Below, one piece after another: positions 25,133-32,542 of a DNA stretch of 64,000 bases; positions within the stretch are counted from its first letter, which is position 1, and every line of letters begins with the position of its first letter. Location of the stretch: assembly GCF_026342435.1 (NCBI RefSeq), contig NZ_JAPEMT010000001.1, forward strand, positions 1,730,501 to 1,794,500, read 5' to 3'. Origin of the DNA: Streptomyces sp. NBC_00237 (GTDB taxonomy: Bacteria > Actinomycetota > Actinomycetes > Streptomycetales > Streptomycetaceae). Below the pieces are notes generated by a model. That model was not told the origin of the DNA. It did not search any database and worked only from the letters and a program-made list of their open reading frames with translations. Position numbers and translations under genes: made by a program.

Positions 25133-25178
25133 TTTCACGTATGGGAACGCTCAAGTTTCACGTATAGGAACGCTCAAG
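25133..25178. repeat. Tandem 23-base direct repeat before the monooxygenase gene
   Basis: TTTCACGTATGGGAACGCTC-AAG is followed at once by a second copy with one A/G change (25156-25178). The pair lies 61 bases upstream of the monooxygenase start on the opposite reading direction and could hold two binding sites for a regulator. Confidence 0.7.
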
Positions 25179-25300
25179 TCCGGCTCCGCATCGGGCAAAG
25201 GGGGGCCCGCTGCTCGCTCATGGAGATGTTCACGGAGATGCTCATGGAGACGGCCCCCGCCGCTTGGCGAGGGCCGGTCACCTGGGGCTGCTGGTGAGGT

Positions 25301-25516
25301 TCAGGCGGGGAGTTCCCCGCCTTTGACGGCGGCGACGAAGGACGTCCATACGGCCGACTCGAAGACGAGTGCCGGGCCGTGGGGGTCCTTGGAGTCGCGG
25401 ACCGGGACGGCGGCGGGGAAGTTGTCGGCGACCTCGACACAGGCGCCCCCGTCCTGGTTGCTGTAGCTGGACTTGCGCCACTGTGCGGCGCTCACGTCGA
25501 CTCGGGGGGCTCGCAT
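25301..25516 (-). CDS. DUF397 protein, copy 2 of a tandem pair
   Basis: The 71-residue protein contains the DUF397 signature: WRKSSYSNQDGGACVEVAD, VPVRDSKDP and WTSFVAAVKGGEL. DUF397 proteins are small partners of XRE/DUF5753 regulators (as in BldB- or AbaA-like loci) and are widespread in Streptomyces. AGGAG lies 6 bases before the ATG. It differs from the adjacent copy at only a few residues (for example A/E27, A/T35, HG/QA47) and follows it after 22 bases, so it is a recent duplication. Confidence 0.9.
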   Translation of the reverse strand: MRAPRVDVSAAQWRKSSYSNQDGGACVEVADNFPAAVPVRDSKDPHGPALVFESAVWTSFVAAVKGGELPA

Positions 25517-25538
25517 GGGGACTCCTCGCTCGCGGGGC

Positions 25539-25754
25539 TCAGATGGAGAGATCTCCGCCTTTGACGGCGGCGACGAAGGACGTCCATACGGCCGACTCGA
25601 AGACGAGTGCCGGGGCTTGGGGGTCCTTGGAGTCGCGGACCGGGACGGCGGTGGGGAAGTTGTCGGCGACCTCGACGCACTCGCCCCCGTCCTGGTTGCT
25701 GTAGCTGGACTTGCGCCACTGTGCGGCGCTCACGTCGACTCGGGGGGCTCGCAT
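25539..25754 (-). CDS. DUF397 protein, copy 1 of a tandem pair
   Basis: The 71-residue protein shows WRKSSYSNQDGGECVEVADNF, VPVRDSKDPQAP and WTSFVAAVKGGDLSI. Its ATG lies inside the end of the XRE/DUF5753 regulator gene (25-base overlap), so the two are translationally linked. It is nearly identical in DNA to the second copy 238 bases away. The two proteins probably act with the upstream HTH protein, by analogy with other DUF397/DUF5753 pairs. Confidence 0.92.
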   Translation of the reverse strand: MRAPRVDVSAAQWRKSSYSNQDGGECVEVADNFPTAVPVRDSKDPQAPALVFESAVWTSFVAAVKGGDLSI

Positions 25755-26581
25755 GGGGACTCCTCCATGTACTGAGTGATCAACTCGCGTGACTCGCGCG
25801 GGGACAGTGCGACATCACGAAGGTGATCGTATGCCTTGCGCAACCGGTCCACGTCCCTGGTCTCCTCCACCAAATCACCGGAGTAGCCGGTCTCTACGTA
25901 GGCCACGGTACGGCCGTCCGGCAGCCACAGGAACATGGTGTCCGTGTTGGTCAGCCCGTGCAGACCGACGGAGGACAGGACCACTTGGACGGTGACGTTG
26001 GGGAACTCGTCCCCCATGTGGATCAGATGGGCCAACTGCGCGCGCCACTCCGCCGGGTCCGCCAGCGGGCGGCGCAGGACCGACTCGTCGAGGAGAGCCC
26101 TGAACTGTGGTTGATCGTCGCGGCTGAGGAGTTCCTGCCGCCCCATCCGCGCTGCGACGTTCCGGGCCAACGCCTCCTCATCCATCCGCCCGGCTGCCCT
26201 GAGCAGGTCACGCGCGTACGCCGGAGTCTGGAGCAGTCCGGGGACGACGCTCAGGGCGTACTTCTGAAGCCCCGTCGCCTCCGCCTCCAGCATCATGTAA
26301 CGCCGGTATCGCTCACGGAACTGCGTCGGGTCCCGCATGGCCAGTTCCCACAGGACCGCGAGATGTGTCGTGCCGTAGTACCGGTCCAGTTCCTGGGCAA
26401 GTTCCGGGCCCCCCAGGCTGGTTCCGTGCTCCATGTGCCCCAAGTGGCTGTGATCGCTGCGCACGGCGTCGCCCAGGGCGCGCAGGGAAACGCCCTTCTG
26501 CTTGCGAAGGAACACCAGCTCTTGCGCATAGCGGGCTCGCGGTGACTGGCTACGGCCGGACACCGGCCGTCGTAGCGGCAT
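25730..26581 (-). CDS. XRE-family HTH regulator with DUF5753 domain
   Basis: The 283-residue protein has an N-terminal helix-turn-helix (RYAQELVFLRKQKGVSLRALGDAVRSDHSHLGHMEHGTS, about 16-55) and a C-terminal DUF5753 region (about 95-270: YALSVVPGLLQTPAYARDLL, RMGRQELL, LRRPLADPAEWRAQLAHL, TVAYVET). ATG 26581 has AGAGGAG upstream; the frame extends further but without support. The 3' end overlaps a DUF397 gene. This pair is a standard Streptomyces regulatory unit linked in some species to development and antibiotic production; the target is unknown here. Confidence 0.93.
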   Translation of the reverse strand: MPLRRPVSGRSQSPRARYAQELVFLRKQKGVSLRALGDAVRSDHSHLGHMEHGTSLGGPELAQELDRYYGTTHLAVLWELAMRDPTQFRERYRRYMMLEAEATGLQKYALSVVPGLLQTPAYARDLLRAAGRMDEEALARNVAARMGRQELLSRDDQPQFRALLDESVLRRPLADPAEWRAQLAHLIHMGDEFPNVTVQVVLSSVGLHGLTNTDTMFLWLPDGRTVAYVETGYSGDLVEETRDVDRLRKAYDHLRDVALSPRESRELITQYMEESPCEPPEST

Positions 26582-26732
26582 CGAAGCTCCTCTGTGGGGT
26601 TTGTGGGGCAACTGTCCGGACCCGTGGGCCGTTTCGGAGCCACAGGTTCCCGAGCCTCCCCCGCCGTACATGCTCGTAACCACGGGTCCACAGAACGGAG
26701 TTGGACTCGAAGATACGTACGGAGCGACGGCC

Positions 26733-26987
26733 ATGGCAGACCGGACAGGCATTCCCGCTGCGGCGGTTGGCGGGTACGCCATAGACGAGATCACGGGCGA
26801 GGTCGGCAAGGTCGAGGAGATCACGGCCGCGTACGTCCTTCTCGGACCCATCGGCGGCGGGCAGTCGTGGCAGGCGGAACCCGGCCGCGTCCGTCCGGTC
26901 ACGGTGGAGGAACGGCTGAGCGCGGGTGTCAGGGTCGCCAACGCCCGGATGTTCGACCCTCGGGAGGTCGGGGGCGGGTGGACGTGA
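26733..26987 (+). CDS. Small protein of unknown function, gene 1 of a three-gene set
   Basis: The 84-residue acidic protein reads ADRTGIPAAAVGGYAIDEITGEVGKVEEITAAYVLLGPIGGG and continues with EPGRVRPVTVEERLSAGVRVANARMF. The beta-rich pattern (GEVGKV, YVLLGP, RVRPVTV) would fit a small barrel-like fold, but I do not recognise a family. GGAG lies 8 bases before the ATG. It overlaps gene 2 by 10 bases and is divergent from the XRE/DUF397 genes. Confidence 0.75.
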   Translation: MADRTGIPAAAVGGYAIDEITGEVGKVEEITAAYVLLGPIGGGQSWQAEPGRVRPVTVEERLSAGVRVANARMFDPREVGGGWT

Positions 26988-27181
26988 TCACGGCGGCGGA
27001 CATCGGGAAGCGCGTCGAGGACGCGCAGGGGCGTATCGGCATCCTGTGCGACGTGATCCCGGACTACGCGGACCCCGGCGATCCTCCCGGCAGGCGCCGT
27101 AAGCGCCCTACGGCGTTTCTGCGGCCCGAGGGCGGCGGCGTCGAGTGGACGGTGTCCCCGGACGACGTGAGGCTGACATGA
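26978..27181 (+). CDS. Small protein of unknown function, gene 2 of a three-gene set
   Basis: The 67-residue protein starts DVITAADIGKRVEDAQGRIGILCDVIPDYADP and ends in EWTVSPDDVRLT. The pattern KRVEDAQGRIGILCDV resembles small PRC-barrel/SH3-like folds and is similar in style to gene 1 (DEITGEVGKVEEI). GTG 26978 follows GGGAGG by 11 bases; GTG 26984 is possible. Its stop overlaps the start of gene 3 (ATGA). Family not recognised. Confidence 0.72.
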   Translation: MDVITAADIGKRVEDAQGRIGILCDVIPDYADPGDPPGRRRKRPTAFLRPEGGGVEWTVSPDDVRLT

Positions 27182-27399
27182 GCACTCCGCACGTCGGCGA
27201 CGGCAACAACTGGGTGGAGGGCCTCTGTTGGCTCTACTGCCGACGCGAGGGGGTTCCGGTCCTGTGGATCGGCCCCGTCCACGTCACCGACGCGACGGGC
27301 CACATGTACGGCTGCGAGACGTGCATGGCCGAGCTGCGGCACATGGTGCACGCGGACGTGCGGCGCAGGGACCAGTGCGCGCTACAGGTGGGCGGATGA
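27178..27399 (+). CDS. Small Cys-containing protein of unknown function, gene 3 of a three-gene set
   Basis: The 73-residue protein contains two cysteine groups, CWLYC (28-32 region) and CETC (near 55), and several His residues, so it may bind zinc. It contains VLWIGPVHVTDATGHMYGCETC and ends in a basic tail. The ATG overlaps the gene 2 stop (ATGA). The set of three tightly overlapping tiny genes beside an XRE/DUF397 unit suggests one functional complex; this is inference. Confidence 0.75.
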   Translation: MSTPHVGDGNNWVEGLCWLYCRREGVPVLWIGPVHVTDATGHMYGCETCMAELRHMVHADVRRRDQCALQVGG

Positions 27400-27536
27400 C
27401 GATGACCCTGGTGGATCAGGCGGTCCGTGCGCGTGGTGGTTGCGGAGATCGCGGGAGCGGTGGTTCGGTTTACCCCACCCCCGGGTTCCGTGCTGGCACG
27501 ATCGTGCGGGGGGTTCGGTCTCGGCAGCCTTGAGGC

Positions 27537-28184
27537 ATGGACGACATCGGTGTGGCCGCGCAGCGGCAAGGGGAGTTCGCCGGGACCGTGCCGGAGGGGC
27601 GCGAGGGGCCCGGGTGGCGGGGGTGGCGGGGGTGGCGGGGGATCCTGCGGGAGCCGTTCCGGGGGGAGACCTGGCGGCGGACGCTGTACCTGCTGCTCGC
27701 GCCGCCCGTGGCGGTGCTGTGTGTGCCGCTCGCACTCGTGGGCGGACCCGTCGGGCGGTTCCAACTCGGCTTGCAGCACAGGCTGTTGGGTGCCGAGTTC
27801 GAGGCGCGGGAGCGGGGCGGGGTGCTCGCGGTGGTGTACGCCCTGGCCGGGGTGCCGTTGAGTCTGGTCGCCGTCGTGGCGACGTACTTCTTCTGGTTCG
27901 TCGTGGTCATCAACCTGGGGTACCCGCTGCGTCCTGACAGCGACCCCACGGGTGCGTGGGGCGGACCCACCATGGCCGGGGCCTGGGCGGTGCACGGCGC
28001 GGGAGCGGTGGGGTTCCTGCTGGTCACACCATGGGTCGCCAAGGGGTTCGCCGCGCTCCAGACGAGGCTCGCCGCCGGGCTGCTCGGGCGGGACCGGCGC
28101 GGGCGCGGGAGGGTGCTCGGGCTCGCGCTCGGGGTCGTCGCGGTGTGCGGACTGTTGTCGGTACCGATCATCCATCAGCTTTAG
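27537..28184 (+). CDS. Sensor-domain membrane protein
   Basis: The 215-residue protein has four hydrophobic segments (LYLLLAPPVAVLCVPLALVGG, VVYALAGVPLSLVAVVATYFFWFVVVINLGY, AWAVHGAGAVGFLLVTPWVAKG and LGLALGVVAVCGLLSVPII) and the REPFRGETWRRTLYLLLAPP start of the putative-sensor domain usually fused to NarL-type kinases. Here it is a separate gene whose TAG stop overlaps the kinase GTG. It probably senses a membrane signal for the following kinase. A 12-base palindrome GCACGATCGTGC lies 30 bases upstream. Confidence 0.82.
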   Translation: MDDIGVAAQRQGEFAGTVPEGREGPGWRGWRGWRGILREPFRGETWRRTLYLLLAPPVAVLCVPLALVGGPVGRFQLGLQHRLLGAEFEARERGGVLAVVYALAGVPLSLVAVVATYFFWFVVVINLGYPLRPDSDPTGAWGGPTMAGAWAVHGAGAVGFLLVTPWVAKGFAALQTRLAAGLLGRDRRGRGRVLGLALGVVAVCGLLSVPIIHQL

Positions 28185-29440
28185 TGGACGCCGTGCGACG
28201 TCATCTCAAGGCCCTCCTCCACTCCTTCCTCGCCCCGCCCCTGGCCCTCGTGGGCGCGCTCCTCGTACTCGTCGGGCTGCTGGCGGGGGCGGCGCTGTCC
28301 GTCACCGCCCTGGGGCCCTGGCTGATCGCCGCGACCCTGCGCGGGGCGAGCGGTCTGGCTTCCGTACAACGGGCCCTGGCGCAGAGTCTGTTGGGGGTGA
28401 AGGTCGAGGTTCCGGCCGCTCAGGCCGCTGCTCCCGGGCCGTTCGGCTGGCGGCGGGCCGTACTCGCCGACCAGCGGTCCTGGCGGGCGGTCGGCTGGGT
28501 GTGCCTGGCCCCGGTGCTCGCGCTGCCGGGCCTGGTGGTCGCCTTCAACGGGTACGTGTACGGGGCGCTGTTCCTCCTGCACCCGCTGCTCCGGCACGTG
28601 AACTACACCACGGTCCTGGCCCCCGACGGCAGCGAACAGCACGTCTCGCTGAGTTGGTTCGGTACCCAGATGGACACCTGGCCGAGGTGGCTCGCCGTGG
28701 TGGCGGCCGGTGCGCTGATGATCGCCGTCGCACCCCGTCTCGTACGGCTGGCCCTCCTGCCGTACGAGAAGGTCCTGCGCGCCCTCCTCGGGCCGGGGGC
28801 CGCCGACCGGCGCATCCGCACCCTGGAGGAGACCCGTGCCCAGGCCGTCGAGGACGCCGCCGCCACCCTGCGGCGCATCGAACGCGACCTGCACGACGGG
28901 ACGCAGGCCCGCCTCGTCGGGCTCGGCATGCACCTCACGATGATCCGGGAACTGGTGGCGGCAGGGGCTTCGAGCGAGCAGGTGCTGGCCGTGGTCGAGA
29001 CCGCGCAGGGGAACGCCAAGCAGGCCGTCGCCGATCTGCGGAACCTGGTCAAGGGGATCCATCCGCCAGTACTGGACCAGGGGCTGGACGTCGCGCTGGC
29101 CACCCTGGCGGCGGACAGCCCGATGCGGGTGGAGGTGCGGGTGGGGGTCGGCGAGCGGCCGTCCCCGGCGATCGAGGCCATCGCCTATTTCTGCGTGGCC
29201 GAGCTGCTCGCCAACGCGGCCAAGCACAGTGGGGCGGACGCGGTGGACGTCGAAGTGGTGGGCGGGGGAGGGGTGTTGAGCGTGGTCGTACGGGACGACG
29301 GGCGCGGTGGGGCGATCGTAGGGGCCGGGAGCGGGCTGAGGGGGCTGCTCGGGCGGGTCGGGGCGGTCGACGGGACGCTGGAGTGCGACAGTCCGGCGGG
29401 CGGGCCTACGGTGGTGCGCGTCGTGCTGCCGTACCGCTAG
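28184..29440 (+). CDS. NarL-type sensor histidine kinase with N-terminal sensor domain
   Basis: The 418-residue kinase has a four-helix sensor-like N-terminal half (LAPPLALVGALLVLVGLLAG, GWVCLAPVLALPGLVVAFNGYVYG), a HisKA_3 H-box RRIERDLHDGTQARLVGLGMHL, and an HATPase_c domain (AELLANAAKHSGA, DDGRGG, SGLRGLLGRVGA). GTG 28184 overlaps the stop of the sensor gene (TAGTG). The response regulator follows after 27 bases. It is a paralogue of the kinase at 11908-13197, from which it differs by the sensor region. Confidence 0.92.
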   Translation: MDAVRRHLKALLHSFLAPPLALVGALLVLVGLLAGAALSVTALGPWLIAATLRGASGLASVQRALAQSLLGVKVEVPAAQAAAPGPFGWRRAVLADQRSWRAVGWVCLAPVLALPGLVVAFNGYVYGALFLLHPLLRHVNYTTVLAPDGSEQHVSLSWFGTQMDTWPRWLAVVAAGALMIAVAPRLVRLALLPYEKVLRALLGPGAADRRIRTLEETRAQAVEDAAATLRRIERDLHDGTQARLVGLGMHLTMIRELVAAGASSEQVLAVVETAQGNAKQAVADLRNLVKGIHPPVLDQGLDVALATLAADSPMRVEVRVGVGERPSPAIEAIAYFCVAELLANAAKHSGADAVDVEVVGGGGVLSVVVRDDGRGGAIVGAGSGLRGLLGRVGAVDGTLECDSPAGGPTVVRVVLPYR

Positions 29441-29467
29441 AGATCTCCAGAGGGAGTCCACTCCGTC

Positions 29468-30163
29468 ATGTCCGTGCCTGTTCCCGCGCCCGCGCCGCCG
29501 CTGCGGGTCGTCATCGCCGAGGATTCCGTACTGCTGCGGGACGGGCTCGCGCAGCTTCTGGGGATGCGGGGCGTGGAGGTGGTCGCTGCGGTGGGCGACG
29601 CGGACGCGCTGCTGGCTGCGGTGGCCGAGCACGGGCCGGACGCGGCGGTCGTCGACGTGCGGATGCCGCCGACACAGACGGACGAGGGGCTGCGGGCGGC
29701 GGTGGAGATCCGGCGGACCTGGCCCGGCACCGGGGTGCTGATCTTCTCGCAGTACGTGGAGACGAAGTACGCGGCGCAGCTGCTGGGGGGCGGGGGCGGG
29801 GGTGTCGGCTACCTGCTCAAGGAGCGGGTCGTGGACATCGGAGAGTTCGTGGACGCGCTCGGGAGGGTCGCGGCGGGCGGGACCGCCCTGGACCCGGAGG
29901 TGGTCGCGCAGCTCTTCGGCGCGAGCCGCCGGGGCTCGGCCCTGGACGCGCTGACGCCGAGGGAACGGGAGGTGCTCGGGCTGATGGCGCAGGGGCTGAC
30001 GAACCAGTCGATCGCGGAGCGGTTCGTGGTCTCCGAGCGGGCGGTGGAGAAGCACGTGGCGAACATCTTCGCCAAACTGGGGCTCGCGGTGGGGGAGGGG
30101 GGCCACCGAAGGGTGCTGGCAGTCCTCAGGTACCTGGACGATTCCAGCCCGTCCGGCGTTTGA
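29468..30163 (+). CDS. NarL/LuxR-family response regulator
   Basis: The 231-residue regulator has a receiver (AEDSVLLRDGLAQLLGMRG, Asp in VVDVRMPPTQTDEGLR, Lys in YLLKERVVD) and a LuxR HTH (LTPREREVLGLMAQGLTNQSIAERFVVSERAVEKHVANIFAKLGL). It is similar throughout to the regulator at 13176-13832. The last seven residues (DSSPSGV) and the stop codon are encoded by the first unit of a 25-base tandem intergenic repeat, so the natural C-terminus appears to have been replaced. Confidence 0.93.
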   Translation: MSVPVPAPAPPLRVVIAEDSVLLRDGLAQLLGMRGVEVVAAVGDADALLAAVAEHGPDAAVVDVRMPPTQTDEGLRAAVEIRRTWPGTGVLIFSQYVETKYAAQLLGGGGGGVGYLLKERVVDIGEFVDALGRVAAGGTALDPEVVAQLFGASRRGSALDALTPREREVLGLMAQGLTNQSIAERFVVSERAVEKHVANIFAKLGLAVGEGGHRRVLAVLRYLDDSSPSGV

Positions 30164-30218
30164 CGATCTCAGCCCCTCCGGCGTTTGACGATCTCAGCCC
30201 CTCCGGCGATTGAGGAGC
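30145..30218. repeat. Three tandem 25-base repeats at the end of the response regulator gene
   Basis: Units starting CAGCCC(C/G)TCCGGCG(T/A)TTGA begin at 30145, 30170 and 30195; the last is slightly shorter and ends GAGGAGC. The word is a dispersed intergenic sequence in Streptomyces genomes from memory. The first unit supplies the stop codon of the regulator. Confidence 0.8.
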
Positions 30219-30224
30219 GGGGGT

Positions 30225-30243
30225 CCGGGGGCAGCGCCCCCGG
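30225..30243. terminator. Hairpin between convergent response regulator and monooxygenase-like genes
   Basis: CCGGGGGC-AGC-GCCCCCGG is a perfect 8-base stem with a 3-base loop, following the tandem repeats and lying between two convergent genes. Confidence 0.75.
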
Positions 30244-30283
30244 CCTGAACCGCACCCGAAGCCGGACCGCACCCGGATCGCTC

Positions 30284-30604
30284 CTAGAGCTGGAGCTCGC
30301 CCATCTCGCTCCACCCCGTCGCCCCGGCGATGCTCGTGCTGACGATCTCCGGCGTACGGCGCAGCAGCGGGCGCATGGTCTCCAGGCCCGCGCGGAAGTG
30401 GTCCGAGTTCACGTGTGCCTCGGCGGCGTCGTCCTGGAACGCCTCCACCAGGACGTACTCGTTCGGGTCCTCGACACTGCGCGACCAGTCGAACCAGAGG
30501 TTGCCCGGCTCGGCGCGGGTGGCGTTCGTGAACGCCGCCACGTGCTCCGTCCAGGACTCGGCGTACTCGGGCTTTACGGGGAACTTCACGACAATAAAGA
30601 TCAT
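30284..30604 (-). CDS. Antibiotic biosynthesis monooxygenase-like (ABM) protein, putative quinol monooxygenase
   Basis: The 106-residue ferredoxin-like protein begins IFIVVKFPVKPEYAESW and contains EPGNLWFDWSRSVEDPNEYVLVEAF and HVNSDHFRAGL, the hallmark strings of the ABM/YgiN family (NLWFDW, Y-V-L-V-E, H-x-x-S-x-H-F). Family members are dimers that oxidise quinols or act as dimeric scaffolds without cofactors. It is monocistronic. The substrate is unknown. Confidence 0.9.
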   Translation of the reverse strand: MIFIVVKFPVKPEYAESWTEHVAAFTNATRAEPGNLWFDWSRSVEDPNEYVLVEAFQDDAAEAHVNSDHFRAGLETMRPLLRRTPEIVSTSIAGATGWSEMGELQL

Positions 30605-30746
30605 TGGGCCATTCTAGGGCCGCGCCCGTAACAGGAACTGGCCGCTCCGCCCGCCCCCGACCGGATGCGGGTGGCGACCTCAGAATTCGCTCAAGTTTCC
30701 GGGAAGTAAGTGGCCCAGGGGGTGTGCGCTCCGTACTGTCGTGCTC

Positions 30747-31529
30747 ATGCCCGACATCTCGATCACCGCAGTCCTGCTCCTCTGCGTCGCCGCCGCCATG
30801 GCCGGATGGGTGGACGCGGTGGTGGGCGGCGGCGGGCTGCTCCTGCTCCCCGCCCTGGTCATGGGGCTGCCCCCGGGCATGGCGGGCACCTTCGCGCTCG
30901 GCACCAACAAGGCGGTCGCCATCGTCGGCACGACGGGCGCGGCCATCACGTACGTCCGCAAGGCCCCGATCGACGTGAAGATCGCGCTGAAGGTCGGGAT
31001 CGCCGCCCTCGCGGGCTCGATGACCGGAGCGCTCTTCGCCGCCGGGATCAGCGACGCCGTCCTGCGGCCCATGATCATGGTGGTGCTGGTGTGCGTCGGC
31101 GCGTTCGTCATCTTCCGCCCCGCCTTCGGCACGGCCCCCGCGACCGGCCCCGCCACCAAGCAGCGCATCCTCGCCGCGATCCTCCTCGCGGGCTGCGGCA
31201 TCGGCTTCTACGACGGGCTGTTCGGCCCCGGCACCGGGACGTTCCTGGTCCTCGCGCTGACCGCGATCCTGCACTTCGACATGGTCAACGCCTCCGCCAC
31301 CGCGAAGATCGTCAACGTGTGCACGAACGCGGGCGCGCTCGTCACCTTCGCGCTCCAGGGGTACGTGCTGTGGCAACTCGCCCTGCTGCTGGCCGCGTTC
31401 AACCTCACCGGGGGTCTGATCGGGGCGCGCACCGCGCTGAAGAAGGGCAGCGGGTTCGTCCGGGTCGTGCTGCTGGTCGTGGTCTTCACGCTGGTCGCGA
31501 AGCTGGCGTACGACCAGTGGGTGGCGTGA
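30747..31529 (+). CDS. TSUP family permease (TauE/SafE)
   Basis: The 260-residue membrane protein has about eight hydrophobic segments and TSUP motifs near the start of each half (AGWVDAVVGGGGLLLLPALVM and GFYDGLFGPGTGTFLVLALTAI). TSUP proteins move sulfur-containing or other organic anions across the membrane. A TACTGT hexamer ends 7 bases before ATG 30747 without a ribosome binding site, which suggests a leaderless start; GTG 30741 is in frame. The 3' end overlaps the convergent sortase gene by 44 bases. Confidence 0.92.
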   Translation: MPDISITAVLLLCVAAAMAGWVDAVVGGGGLLLLPALVMGLPPGMAGTFALGTNKAVAIVGTTGAAITYVRKAPIDVKIALKVGIAALAGSMTGALFAAGISDAVLRPMIMVVLVCVGAFVIFRPAFGTAPATGPATKQRILAAILLAGCGIGFYDGLFGPGTGTFLVLALTAILHFDMVNASATAKIVNVCTNAGALVTFALQGYVLWQLALLLAAFNLTGGLIGARTALKKGSGFVRVVLLVVVFTLVAKLAYDQWVA

Positions 31530-32406
31530 GGTCGTCGGCGGGCGGGACGGCTTCGTCGGTGGGCGGGGTGCTCCTGGTGATGGCCCGTACGCCCGTGAGG
31601 TGCGCGAAGACCACCACGTTGCCCCGGTAGCCCTTGCCCTCGACGAAGCCGCCGCCGCAGGTGATCACCCGCAGCTCGGGCCGCGCGGCCTTCCCGTACA
31701 CCTTGCTGTCGGGGAAGTCGGCGGCGTCGTACACCTCGATCGCGTCGATCGTGAAGACGGCGGTGCGGCCGTCCCTGCGCAGCACCTCGACGGTGTGGCC
31801 CTTGCGCAGCGAACCCAGGTGGTAGAAGACCGCCGGTCCTTCGGCGTTGTCCACGTGACCTGCGACGACGGCGGTCCCGGGGGTGCCGGGCGGGGTGCCG
31901 TCCCGGTACCAGCCCGCGATGTTCGGATTCCCCTCCGGCGGTACGTCGAGGCCGCCCGCCGCGTCCAGGCCCAGGCGCATCACCGGTGTGTCCACCCGGA
32001 TCTGCGGGATGCGCAGCCGTACGGGCTCGGAGGCGGGGAGCGGGGCCACCGCGCCCGCCCTGTCGCCCGCCCGGTCGGCCCGCCCCGGGGCGAACGCCTC
32101 GGCTGCGGACGGCTGCGGCGGTGCCGTGGACGCGGAGGTGCCGCCCTGGATCAGCCACGCACCGGTGAGGACGGCGAGCACGAGGACGGCGCAGTGGGTG
32201 CGGAACCGGGCGGAGTCGGCGGGGGCGATTTCGGGCGGGAGGGAGGGGCGGCGGGGGAGCCTCGGCGTTGCCGTCTTCGGCGTAGGGGCCTCCGGCGTAC
32301 GGAGCTTCGGGGCGCGGAGTTTCGGTACGTGGAGCCTCGGTACGCGGAGTTTCGGGGCGCGGAGCTTCCGCCGGGGGACGTCCGGCATCCCGGGAGTCGT
32401 TGGCAC
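31486..32406 (-). CDS. Class F sortase
   Basis: The 306-residue transpeptidase has an N-terminal basic repeat region, one membrane segment (about 72-88), and a sortase domain with His184 (VAGHVD), Cys250 (VITCGG) and Arg261 (RGNVVV). Class F enzymes of Actinobacteria attach or process surface proteins at the membrane exterior. Residues 13-40 repeat L-x-x-P-K-L-R-x-P. The GTG start lacks a strong ribosome binding site. A downstream-gene partner, upstream on the same strand, is the Pro/Thr-linked surface protein at 32543-33301, probably the cognate substrate. Confidence 0.88.
   Translation of the reverse strand: MPTTPGMPDVPRRKLRAPKLRVPRLHVPKLRAPKLRTPEAPTPKTATPRLPRRPSLPPEIAPADSARFRTHCAVLVLAVLTGAWLIQGGTSASTAPPQPSAAEAFAPGRADRAGDRAGAVAPLPASEPVRLRIPQIRVDTPVMRLGLDAAGGLDVPPEGNPNIAGWYRDGTPPGTPGTAVVAGHVDNAEGPAVFYHLGSLRKGHTVEVLRRDGRTAVFTIDAIEVYDAADFPDSKVYGKAARPELRVITCGGGFVEGKGYRGNVVVFAHLTGVRAITRSTPPTDEAVPPADDLTPPTGRTPASRPA
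32297..32370. repeat. 15-base periodic repeat in the sortase N-terminus
   Basis: Units of the form GGAGCTTCGGGGCGC / GGAGTTTCGGTACGT recur about five times and encode the repeated L-R-x-P-K pentapeptides before the membrane segment. Confidence 0.65.
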
Positions 32407-32542
32407 GGCTCTTCTCCCTCCTCCCCTCGCGTACGGGTGGCTGCGTCCCCCGCCCCCGCCCGGGACTCATGGTGATGGGCGGGGACGCGGGACGGTGGCA
32501 ACGACCGTCGCGGCTTGTGCTCCCGCACAGGCCGCACGGCTG

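Noticed and set aside
25301..27399. The DUF397/XRE/small-gene patch as a toxin-antitoxin module
   Set aside because: DUF397/DUF5753 pairs are known as regulators, and none of the small proteins shows toxin motifs, so there is no support for this reading.
27952..30213. 753-codon plus-strand frame over the sensor, kinase and regulator
   Set aside because: It is an alternative frame with Gly/Arg/Ala-rich sequence; the three true genes in other frames have clear domains.
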